From Fluviicola sp. (GTDB lineage Bacteria; Bacteroidota; Bacteroidia; Flavobacteriales_D; Crocinitomicaceae): a DNA stretch of 64,000 nucleotides. Under the pieces are notes generated by a model. The model was not told the origin of the DNA. It searched no databases and saw nothing but the letters and a program-made list of their open reading frames with translations. The stretch covers positions 248,001 through 312,000 of the forward strand of contig JARWZO010000019.1 in NCBI GenBank assembly GCA_029866325.1, given 5' to 3'. This document shows positions 52,589 through 60,038 of the stretch, piece after piece. The translations under genes were made by a program, and so were the position numbers. Numbering within the stretch: the first letter of the stretch is position 1; each line of letters opens with the position of its first letter.

Positions 52589-53506
52589 TTATTCTTTGAG
52601 TTCGTCACCTAGTACCAGTTCGCCGAAGCGTTCATAGTTGACAAGCCAAGCTGCAGCATTTTTCACGTAACGTCCTGTTCCGGCAGTTTCCCAGTTGCAG
52701 TACAAACGGGTAAATCCTCCGTCGATGATCAATCGCTGACCCTGATCTTCATAGATAGCTGTTACCACATTGCCATCCGTACTCCAAATAAGCGGTTTCA
52801 ATTGTTTGTTCGGATCATGAATTTGTGAAATGGTGATTCCTTCAAACACATACTCTAAACCGGTTGTAATGAGGTGATCGGCTTGCATTCCTGCAGTGGT
52901 AGAATCGGCTTTGAAGGTTACATTTTGTCCGGCATAATAACCGCCACTCATAGAAGCACCAATGAGTTTTTGCGCAAGGAAATCGGCATCGGCATGATAA
53001 GGATCGTTATCTCCCCAGAGGTATACTCCTTTTCCGCTGTAGAAGAATTTCTTGATGATCTCGGCATGTTCGTCGTTGAGCATTTGTGATGTAGATGAAA
53101 TCACCCACAACTGGCAGGCTTTAGACAAGGCTTCTTCCAACTCTTTCGGACTTGGTGCGGCATTGCTGAAGCGGTAAACAGAGAATCCTTTTTCTTTCAA
53201 AGCTGCTTTCGGTTTTTCGAAGTCAAAATTTTCGCCGGTGTAAAATTGCAATACGACAATGGTTTGGCCTTCAAAAGCACCATCAACCGCTAGGTCATAT
53301 TGATTGCCTGAAGCATTTCCGTGAGCGTCGGTGTTTGCTACCTTCACTTGTTCGTAAACAACTTCTTTTTTGCCACTTTGCTCGTTGTAACGTTCAACTG
53401 CAACAGGCTCGGTTACCACACTTCTTGCAGCACATGAGTTGTAGGCTTGGGCCGATAGTTGACTTACTACAAAAAGTGTAAAAACGGATACAATTATTGC
53501 TTTCAT
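52589..53506 (-). CDS. Secreted protein of a tandem paralogue pair, copy A
   Basis: This 305-residue protein has a signal peptide (to LSAQ at about 20). The mature domain looks like an alpha/beta flavodoxin or glutamine-amidotransferase-like fold: TIVVLQFYTGENFDFEKPK, QLWVISSTSQML, then GKGVYLWGDNDPYHADADFLA, a GNVVTAIYEDQGQRLIIDGGFTRLY strand-turn and a GRYVKNAAAWLVNYE end. No catalytic Cys-His pair is evident. It is about 75% identical to copy B upstream by eye, with identical spacing, so it arose by tandem duplication. Function is not recognised. Confidence 0.7.
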   Translation of the reverse strand: MKAIIVSVFTLFVVSQLSAQAYNSCAARSVVTEPVAVERYNEQSGKKEVVYEQVKVANTDAHGNASGNQYDLAVDGAFEGQTIVVLQFYTGENFDFEKPKAALKEKGFSVYRFSNAAPSPKELEEALSKACQLWVISSTSQMLNDEHAEIIKKFFYSGKGVYLWGDNDPYHADADFLAQKLIGASMSGGYYAGQNVTFKADSTTAGMQADHLITTGLEYVFEGITISQIHDPNKQLKPLIWSTDGNVVTAIYEDQGQRLIIDGGFTRLYCNWETAGTGRYVKNAAAWLVNYERFGELVLGDELKE

Positions 53507-53609
53507 AGGATACTATTTATTGATTTGCGACTCTGTACAAGTGAGTCCAAATCGGGTTCATTATAATCTTAAACTTTTCTTTTGGAATTTCAGAAATCAG
53601 CATTTCTTT

Positions 53610-54524
53610 TTACTTCTTGAGTTCTTCACCCAGCACCAACTCACCGAACCGTTCGTAATTGACCAGCCAAGCTGCGGCATTTTTCACATAACGTCCCGTT
53701 CCAGCATTATCCCAAGCGTAAAACAAACGCGTGAATCCGCCATCGAGGATCAGTCGCTGACCCTGATCTTCGTAAATTGCCGTTACCACGTTTCCATCTG
53801 TACTCCAAATCAGTGGTTTCAACACTTTATTTGGATCATCCATTTTGGAAATGGTAATGCCTTCGTAGACAAATTCAAGTCCAGTTGTGATGAGGTGATC
53901 TTTTTGCATACCAGAACTAGTGGAATCGGATTTAAATCCAACATTTTGAGCGCCTTGGTAATACCCGCTCATGGAAACTCCCACCAGTTTTTGCGCCAAA
54001 AAGTTAGCGTCGGCGTGATACGGATCGTTGTCGCCCCAAAGGTAAACACCTTTGCCACTGTAGAAGAATTTTTTAATCACCTCAGCGTGCTCATCATTGA
54101 GTAGTTGTGTATTGGTGGAAATCACCCACAATTGACAGGCTTTTGACAACGCTTCTTCCAGTTCTTTTGGGCTTGGTGGAGCATTACTGTAGCGGTAAAC
54201 TGAGAATCCTTTTTCTTTCAAGGCTGCCTTAGGAGCTTCAAAATCGAAATCTTGCGTGTAAAATTGCAATACCACAATGGTTTGGCCTTCAAAAGCGCCG
54301 TCTATCGCCAAATCGTATTGATTTCCGGAAGCATTTCCGTGCGTATCGATGTTTTGTACTTTTCGTTCTTCGTAAACGATTTTGGTTTCACCGGTGTTTT
54401 CATCGCGCTGTTCAACGGCTACTTTTTCTTTGATTTCGCTTTTGGCAGCGCAGGAATTGTATTGTCCCCAGGAAACCTGAAGCGCAGACAATAGGGTAAA
54501 AACGGATACAATTAGTGTTTTCAT
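53610..54524 (-). CDS. Secreted protein of a tandem paralogue pair, copy B
   Basis: This 304-residue protein has a signal peptide (to WGQ at about 21) and the same fold pattern as copy A: TIVVLQFYTQDFDFEAPK, QLWVISTNTQLL, GKGVYLWGDNDPYHADANFLA and the C-terminal GRYVKNAAAWLVNYERFGELVLGEELKK. Differences cluster in the loop around residue 200 and in the RLFYAWDNAGTG segment, where copy A has a Cys (RLYCNWETAGTG). The 103-base gap between the copies and their common direction suggest one transcript. The upstream side is bordered by the inverted repeat at 54581-54722. Confidence 0.7.
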   Translation of the reverse strand: MKTLIVSVFTLLSALQVSWGQYNSCAAKSEIKEKVAVEQRDENTGETKIVYEERKVQNIDTHGNASGNQYDLAIDGAFEGQTIVVLQFYTQDFDFEAPKAALKEKGFSVYRYSNAPPSPKELEEALSKACQLWVISTNTQLLNDEHAEVIKKFFYSGKGVYLWGDNDPYHADANFLAQKLVGVSMSGYYQGAQNVGFKSDSTSSGMQKDHLITTGLEFVYEGITISKMDDPNKVLKPLIWSTDGNVVTAIYEDQGQRLILDGGFTRLFYAWDNAGTGRYVKNAAAWLVNYERFGELVLGEELKK

Positions 54525-54580
54525 ACGGATTCATTTATTGTTATGAGCCGTATGTACAGGTATGGAGGAGTTAGGTTCAA

Positions 54581-54722
54581 TTTGAGTTTGACAGTTTCTA
54601 AGTTTGTCAGTTTCTAAGTTTGTCAGTTATTGAGTTTGATAGTTTCTTAGTTAGTGAGATGACAGTGCTTGAGCGTTAAACTTAGAAACTCAATAAACTG
54701 TCAAACTCAATAAACTCAAAAC
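54581..54722. repeat. GAGTTTGACAGTTT-based inverted repeat
   Basis: The left arm is built of units such as GAGTTTGACAGTTTCTAAG, and the right arm is their complement (CTTAGAAACTCAATAAACTG, then GTCAAACTCAATAAACTC). The arms pair over 30 or more bases and enclose about 40 bases. It belongs to the same type as 40144-40270. Confidence 0.7.
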
Positions 54723-54790
54723 CTCACAATCTATTGATCTTCTGCTAACATTCAATCATCGGATTCTGTGGAATTTTGCGCAAAAAAACA

Positions 54791-55420
54791 ATGGAACTTT
54801 TTTTCACCATCTTCGCCGCCTTGTTCTCTGTTATTAATCCTTTAGGAACTGTTCCTGTGTTTGTGGGACTCACCAAAGACGACAGTAAACATAACCGCGA
54901 TACCACTTCAATGTGGACAGCCGTAAACGTATTGGCTATTTTAATCATTGCATTTTTCGCCGGGAAATATGTGCTTGCTTTTTTCGGAATTTCACTCAAT
55001 TCCTTGCGCCTTGCAGGTGGTCTGATTATTACCACGTCAGGATTTGCTCTCTTGACCGGTTCGTTTACCCGACACAAGGGAATGAAAAGAGCCAGCGTGC
55101 AGCAAGATTTGGAAACCCGTTCGGAAGTATCACTTACGCCATTGGCCATTCCAATGCTCGCCGGACCGGGTTCTATCTCGTTACTGATCAACTATAACCA
55201 ATCCTATACCAGTGTTCCTCAAATTCTGATAGCAATAGGAGCTATTGTTGCCGTGTGCGTATTGGTTTACCTCATCTTACGGTCTTCTCATTTTATTGTA
55301 AAAATCTTAGGAGCTTCCGGCATCAATGCAATTTCGCGTATAATCGGGTTTATTGTAATTGCCATAGGTATTGAGTATATTTCAGGAGCAGTATTGACCT
55401 TGTTGGGGAAAAACAGTTAA
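54791..55420 (+). CDS. MarC-family inner-membrane protein
   Basis: The protein has 209 residues from the ATG at 54791 (the TTG at 54776 is less likely). It has six transmembrane helices with the family start FFTIFAALFSVINPLGTVPVF, the ITTSGFALLTG helix and LTPLAIPMLAGPGSISLLI. MarC proteins were once proposed as multiple-antibiotic-resistance or transport proteins; function is unresolved. It is flanked on both sides by palindromic intergenic repeats and is a single-gene unit. Confidence 0.9.
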   Translation: MELFFTIFAALFSVINPLGTVPVFVGLTKDDSKHNRDTTSMWTAVNVLAILIIAFFAGKYVLAFFGISLNSLRLAGGLIITTSGFALLTGSFTRHKGMKRASVQQDLETRSEVSLTPLAIPMLAGPGSISLLINYNQSYTSVPQILIAIGAIVAVCVLVYLILRSSHFIVKILGASGINAISRIIGFIVIAIGIEYISGAVLTLLGKNS

Positions 55421-55423
55421 AAA

Positions 55424-55560
55424 ATGCTTGATGTTGGATTTTTGATGTTGGATTGAATTACGGTAGTTGTAGAAGTTCATCGGGAAGCTAAACATACGCA
55501 CGGTAAATCTTAAATTATTACAGAACACATCAAAAATCAAGCATCAAAAATCCAACATCA
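55424..55560. repeat. Long imperfect inverted repeat after the MarC gene
   Basis: TGATGTTGGATTTTTGATG at about 55429-55447 is mirrored by CATCAAAAATCCAACATCA at the end (to 55560); shorter extra units lie in both arms. It separates convergent genes and might act as a terminator or REP-like element. Confidence 0.7.
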
Positions 55561-55563
55561 GAA

Positions 55564-56847
55564 TCATCCAACCACAAAAAACATCTTCATCTTGCCTTTG
55601 TTTTTGGCTTCCAGTTCACCACGGTATTCAAACGTGAATTCACCACTAGTTGCTTCCACAACGGCTTCAGAAACATTGATGCGTCCTACTTCGCCGGTTT
55701 GTTCGTAACGCGCTGCTATGTTTACGGTATCGCCCCAAATGTCGTAGGCAAATTTCTTGGAACCTACCACTCCGGCCACCACTGGACCTGTGTGAATACC
55801 AATGCGCATGTGCAGGCAATCAACTCCGGCAGGAGCATCGTTTATTGAAGCTTTCATAAACGCCTGAAACTCCAACGCGGCTTTGATCATGTTGGATGCG
55901 TGGTCTTTGTTTTTGGTAGGCACACCGCTCACACAGAGATACGCATCACCAATGGTTTTGATTTTTTCGATCTGGTGTTTGCTGATAATCGTATCAAAAG
56001 CCCGGAAATAATAATCGAGCAAGGCTACTACATCTTCCGGTGTGTTTTGTTCGGCAAAGGTGGTGAATCCTTGAAAATCGGTAAACATTACCGTTGCTAT
56101 TTCGTGTCTGGCCGAGGACGTTTTGCCGTGTTCTTTTAACTCGGCAGCTATGCTATCGGGTAAAATATTTAGCAATAGGTTTTCCGATTTGGCTTTTTCA
56201 TGAGAAATTTCATCATTTTTTGTTTTCAACACCGCATTGCTTCTGCGTTTCTGAAAATATTCAAACAACAAGAAAACAAGTACAAGCACCACCATTGCAA
56301 TTCCCAACCACAATAAACGTTGGGCATTGGCTGCATCGTGCAATTTCATTTCAGATTCTTTATTCGTTACCGCCAATTCAGCTAGAGCCAATTTAGATTG
56401 TAATTGCTCGGTGGTCAATGAATCGATTTGCTGACTCTTTTGTCTGATTTCCTTTTTCTTGCGGTTAATTTCTTTATTCCCTGAAACAACTTCCGACTCT
56501 AAGGTGCTTACCGAATCGGTCAATTTTTGGGTGCGAGCTGTTGCCTGTTGACGATACAAGTCTGAAAATGCCTGGTAATGTTCGATTGCCGTTTTGTAAT
56601 TAACCACATTTGTTTTCAGTTCTGCCAACTCCAAATGACATTTCATTTGCATGGCTACATCACCGCTTTTGCGGGCAGCATCCAAAGCTTCTTCAAACTG
56701 TTTTTGCGCCTTGAGTCCCTTTCCTTGACTGCGCAGAATAATTGCCTCTTTGTAGAGGGCGCCTGCATTTTGAGTGAAAGCATAATTGCTCACAAAGCCA
56801 AGTAACAGAATTACTAATAACGAACGGAAAAAAGTCTTAGTCGGCAT
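55564..56847 (-). CDS. Membrane class III adenylate cyclase
   Basis: This 427-residue protein has a signal peptide (to FTQ at about 26), a TPR-like periplasmic part (30-100), a coiled coil (105-165) and one transmembrane helix (178-197). A cytoplasmic helix leads into a class III cyclase domain (about 245-425). Metal-binding D257 (FTDFQGFT) and D301 (GDAYLCVSG) are present. So are the transition-state residues in DTVNIAARYE and the Lys before TIGDAY with Asp in DIWGD, a combination expected for ATP rather than GTP. The product would be cAMP. No cAMP receptor gene is in the window. Confidence 0.9.
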   Translation of the reverse strand: MPTKTFFRSLLVILLLGFVSNYAFTQNAGALYKEAIILRSQGKGLKAQKQFEEALDAARKSGDVAMQMKCHLELAELKTNVVNYKTAIEHYQAFSDLYRQQATARTQKLTDSVSTLESEVVSGNKEINRKKKEIRQKSQQIDSLTTEQLQSKLALAELAVTNKESEMKLHDAANAQRLLWLGIAMVVLVLVFLLFEYFQKRRSNAVLKTKNDEISHEKAKSENLLLNILPDSIAAELKEHGKTSSARHEIATVMFTDFQGFTTFAEQNTPEDVVALLDYYFRAFDTIISKHQIEKIKTIGDAYLCVSGVPTKNKDHASNMIKAALEFQAFMKASINDAPAGVDCLHMRIGIHTGPVVAGVVGSKKFAYDIWGDTVNIAARYEQTGEVGRINVSEAVVEATSGEFTFEYRGELEAKNKGKMKMFFVVG

Positions 56848-57012
56848 CTTGTTTTAGTCGAGATCGAAAATACAAATTTAAGACCAATAGGCATCATCTT
56901 TTTCGTTGAATTCATCCCTGAAAATAACCGTTAAACAAATACAGCTTGTCCGTTTTTCACAGAAACGCAACCATTGACTTAGCAGAGTGGTCATATCTAA
57001 AAACACAGGCTT

Positions 57013-57843
57013 ATGAAACAATTGATTATTACCTCGTTACTGCTTATTATGGCCGTTTTTTCGGTTGGCGCTCAGGTTAGTTTGCCCTACTATACCGGCT
57101 TTGAGGGAAGCTCGGAACAAACCGGTTGGGTTCAGTACAAAAAAGGAACCCAAAGTTCATTTTATGAGTGGGAATATGTGCCCAATCAAGGATTTGGAAG
57201 TTCAACTGCGCTGATGCATTATTATCCTGTAGGAGGAAGTGTTGCATCGGATGACTGGTTTGTGTCGCCCGCATTTTTAATTCCAACTGGCGGAACACTC
57301 GATTCATTGCGCTATTCTTTTACCGGATTTGGTTTGCCTCAAGCAGGCGATACCGTATTTGTTTATTTATTGTTTGGTGATCAAGATCCGGATGTTGCCA
57401 ATCAGCAAACAATCCTGCATGAATTCGTTGGTGGCAATTACCAAAACGACGGTACATGGCGATTGCTTAGTCCAATTACCTTGCCAGCGCAACCGGCTGG
57501 AGATAGTTACCTAGCTTTTCGCTACAAAACGGTAAGCAACTGGCTGGATGTTCATTTTGACAATGTGGCAATTAATGGGAACTCAGCAGCTGGAATTACT
57601 GAAACTACTACTGGTAATTCGATACTTTATCCGAATCCTTCCAATGGTAAAGTGATGTTAAAACCTGCGAAGGGATTTTCATCGGAATACCGTTTTCAGT
57701 TATTTGATCTTACCGGAAAACTGGTGCAGGATGAAGCCGTTAATTCAAGTAATCCTATTGATTTATCTGTAGAACCCGGTTGCTATCATTATGTGATTCT
57801 TTCCGGTGATTTATCGGAAACGGGAAAACTCATTATTCGTTAA
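57013..57843 (+). CDS. Secreted MAM-like protein with T9SS sorting domain
   Basis: This 276-residue protein has a signal peptide (to VGAQ at about 21). A choice-of-anchor/MAM-like jelly roll follows (25-195), with YYTGFEGSSEQTGWVQ, SDDWFVSPAFLIPTGG and DVHFDNVAI. A T9SS type A domain ends the protein (SILYPNPSNGK to LSETGKLIIR). It would be surface-exported. It has no enzymatic motif; single gene. Confidence 0.8.
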   Translation: MKQLIITSLLLIMAVFSVGAQVSLPYYTGFEGSSEQTGWVQYKKGTQSSFYEWEYVPNQGFGSSTALMHYYPVGGSVASDDWFVSPAFLIPTGGTLDSLRYSFTGFGLPQAGDTVFVYLLFGDQDPDVANQQTILHEFVGGNYQNDGTWRLLSPITLPAQPAGDSYLAFRYKTVSNWLDVHFDNVAINGNSAAGITETTTGNSILYPNPSNGKVMLKPAKGFSSEYRFQLFDLTGKLVQDEAVNSSNPIDLSVEPGCYHYVILSGDLSETGKLIIR

Positions 57844-57886
57844 AACACACCCCTGAAAACGGCGGATCTGGGAAACCGGGTCGCCG

Positions 57887-58084
57887 TTATTCTTCCTCTA
57901 AAATGGATTGAACACGACCAACTAACCGGTCTTCGGTCATGATTTTAATACCGTGTGGATGTTCAGGAGATTTGGTCAAGATGCGCATCACGATTCCTTC
58001 GGTCAATTCGCCTGAGCGTTGATGGTGTTTCTGAATAAATTCAACCAACTGTCCCGGTTTGATTTCACTGCGTTTTGGTACCAT
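57887..58084 (-). CDS. YwbE-family protein (DUF2196)
   Basis: The protein has 65 residues from the ATG at 58084; homologues start just before the KRSEIKPG segment, so the longer frame to 58153 is unlikely. The sequence RSEIKPGQLVEFIQKH, ELTEGIVMRILTKSPEHPHGIKI and VGRVQSIL is the standard YwbE pattern (a small beta-barrel). Function is unknown; some members lie beside translation genes. Here it is isolated beside an ATPase gene. Confidence 0.88.
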   Translation of the reverse strand: MVPKRSEIKPGQLVEFIQKHHQRSGELTEGIVMRILTKSPEHPHGIKIMTEDRLVGRVQSILEEE

Positions 58085-58166
58085 GTTGCAAACATAGTTT
58101 ATTTTAGCCGGATGCCACGCCAACCTCTTTTCTGTAGGTAATTTCTTTTCCAAGAAAGCTGTTTAC

Positions 58167-58247
58167 GGTATTTATTTTAAAGTAAAAAATCTATTTTATG
58201 GTATGTATTTTAAATTAAAATGCTTTATTTATGGTATTTATTTTAAA
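58167..58247 (+). repeat. Three 15-bp direct repeats with exact 33-bp period
   Basis: GGTATTTATTTTAAA occurs at 58167 and 58233, and with one change (GGTATGTATTTTAAA) at 58200. They lie 22 to 103 bases before the ATG at 58270. A 33-base period puts the copies on the same face of the helix. Confidence 0.8.
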
Positions 58248-58269
58248 TTTGTTGAAATGAATCCGAACA

Positions 58270-59553
58270 ATGTACCGAGAAAAAATAGCTGATTTACTTA
58301 TTTGGAAAGATAAAAAGAACAGAAAACCACTCATCGTGAATGGTGCAAGACAAGTAGGTAAGTCCTGGCTTGTCAAACACTTCGGAGAAACACATTTTCC
58401 TGGAAAAGTAACCGTAATCAATCTGGAAAGAAATAAAGATCTTCATAGTATCTTCAAAAAAGATTACGATGTCAATCGGATTATATTTGAACTGGAACTG
58501 GCATTAAATACGAGTATTATAATTGGTGAAAGCTTATTGTTTATTGATGAAACTCAAACATGCCCTGAAGCCCTGGGATGTTTGCGTTATTTCTATGAAG
58601 ATATGCCGTCATTGCATATCATTGCAGCCGGTTCATTACTCGATTTTGAATTTCGAAATCAGCCGTTTCCCGTAGGTCGTGTAGAGACAATGAATTTATT
58701 CCCAATGACTTTTTACGAATTTCTTTTAGCTCGTGGGAAAGACAAACTGGCGCAATTGCTAAAAAATCCATACACCGATTTAAAAACCGAAGTCAATAAT
58801 TATTTTGAAGAGGATTTTAATCTTTATCTCATTGTTGGCGGAATGCCGGAATGCATAAGCTATTTCACTGAAAACAACGATTTAAAAGGTGTAAAAGAAA
58901 TTCAAGATTCACTTCTTTACACCTATGAACAAGACTTCAAAAAGTACCAACCGACTGTTAATCCTGACTGTTTATCCGATGTTTTGGAGAACGCGACCAA
59001 ATACATTGGCAATCAAATTATTTACACCAAACTATCGCAGCGTTTCTCAAGTCCAACAGTCAAAAAAGGTGTTGAAGTATTACGCACTGCCCGCTTGATA
59101 ACCAGTGTTCAAAATGTTTCGCTGAAAGGATTGCCGTTAACCGCATCGGGAAAACAGTTCAAACTCTTTTTTTTAGATGTTGGCTTATTACTTAGAAAAG
59201 CCAATCTTGACTACCAGCATTTGTATTTGAAAAGAGAACTCCATAGTGCCTTTAAGGGAATGTTGGCTGAACAATTTGTAGCACAACAACTCATAGCGCA
59301 AACAAATCAGCAGGTTTCCTATTGGGCAAGAACAGAACCTGGTACAAGTTCCGAAATAGATTTTGTGGTGCTCGACGAAAGTGAAATTACGCCTATAGAG
59401 GTTAAATCAGGAAAAAGCGGTTCACTTAAAAGTTTACATTATTTATTGGAGACGCATCCTGACATTAAAAAGGCTGTTGTATTCTCTCACGCTCGTGAAG
59501 GAAAAGAAGGAAAAATACACTTTGCTCCTATTTTTTGGGCTGGCGAAATCTGA
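58270..59553 (+). CDS. ATP-binding protein of the AAA_14/DUF4143 family
   Basis: The protein has 427 residues. Walker A is GARQVGKS (25-32) and Walker B is LLFIDE (89-94), followed by sensor-type AAGSLLDFE near residue 120. A DUF4143 C-terminal domain (about 200-400) has the PD-(D/E)XK-like end SEIDFVVLDESEITPIEVKSGKSG. Family members are common and often in many genomic copies; a role in stress or transposon-like mobility has been suggested, but function is unclear. The direct repeats upstream may control it. Confidence 0.9.
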   Translation: MYREKIADLLIWKDKKNRKPLIVNGARQVGKSWLVKHFGETHFPGKVTVINLERNKDLHSIFKKDYDVNRIIFELELALNTSIIIGESLLFIDETQTCPEALGCLRYFYEDMPSLHIIAAGSLLDFEFRNQPFPVGRVETMNLFPMTFYEFLLARGKDKLAQLLKNPYTDLKTEVNNYFEEDFNLYLIVGGMPECISYFTENNDLKGVKEIQDSLLYTYEQDFKKYQPTVNPDCLSDVLENATKYIGNQIIYTKLSQRFSSPTVKKGVEVLRTARLITSVQNVSLKGLPLTASGKQFKLFFLDVGLLLRKANLDYQHLYLKRELHSAFKGMLAEQFVAQQLIAQTNQQVSYWARTEPGTSSEIDFVVLDESEITPIEVKSGKSGSLKSLHYLLETHPDIKKAVVFSHAREGKEGKIHFAPIFWAGEI

Positions 59554-59561
59554 AAATCTGT

Positions 59562-60038
59562 TTAGTCATCACCACAATTAACCTTCCTGTGGCTATCCAC
59601 AATTGATAGAATTTTCCAGCCGTTGATTGTTTTCACCAACTGAAAAGAATTCACGCCACAATGCAATTGTTTTTCACCTAGGTAGAAAATATACGGTGCC
59701 CACACCTGGGCTATTCCATCATCTATTTTGATCTCTATAGAAAGCAGGTGTTCATCCCATATTTCATCATGCGGTGTTCCTACTCCCATCAAAAAACCCT
59801 CTAACGCACCTTCCTCCACTTGCGGATTTCCGTTTTGATCAATAAATGTGGTAGACAAATGTGGATTTTCCGTAAATGCTGTTCGAACCATTATACTATC
59901 TCCTTTTCGCATGCCGTCAAACAATTGCATGACTGCTTTTTCAACCGCTTTGATTTCAGTAGAGTCGGTTTGAGCACTGACCTGAACGGCAGTCAAGAGT
60001 GCAATTAGCAAAAGAAAACTAGTTCTCATCTGTTTCAT
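59562..60038 (-). CDS. Secreted SnoaL/lumazine-binding-like protein
   Basis: This 158-residue protein has a signal peptide (to VSAQ at about 23). It has an NTF2-like cone fold: AVEKAVMQLFDGMRKGDS near the start, then EEGALEGFLMG, AQVWAPYIFYLGEK and the final GVNSFQLVKTINGWKILSIVDS. Secreted members of this fold have no known reaction in most cases. The start overlaps the end of the DUF2339 gene, so both are coupled. Confidence 0.78.
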   Translation of the reverse strand: MKQMRTSFLLLIALLTAVQVSAQTDSTEIKAVEKAVMQLFDGMRKGDSIMVRTAFTENPHLSTTFIDQNGNPQVEEGALEGFLMGVGTPHDEIWDEHLLSIEIKIDDGIAQVWAPYIFYLGEKQLHCGVNSFQLVKTINGWKILSIVDSHRKVNCGDD

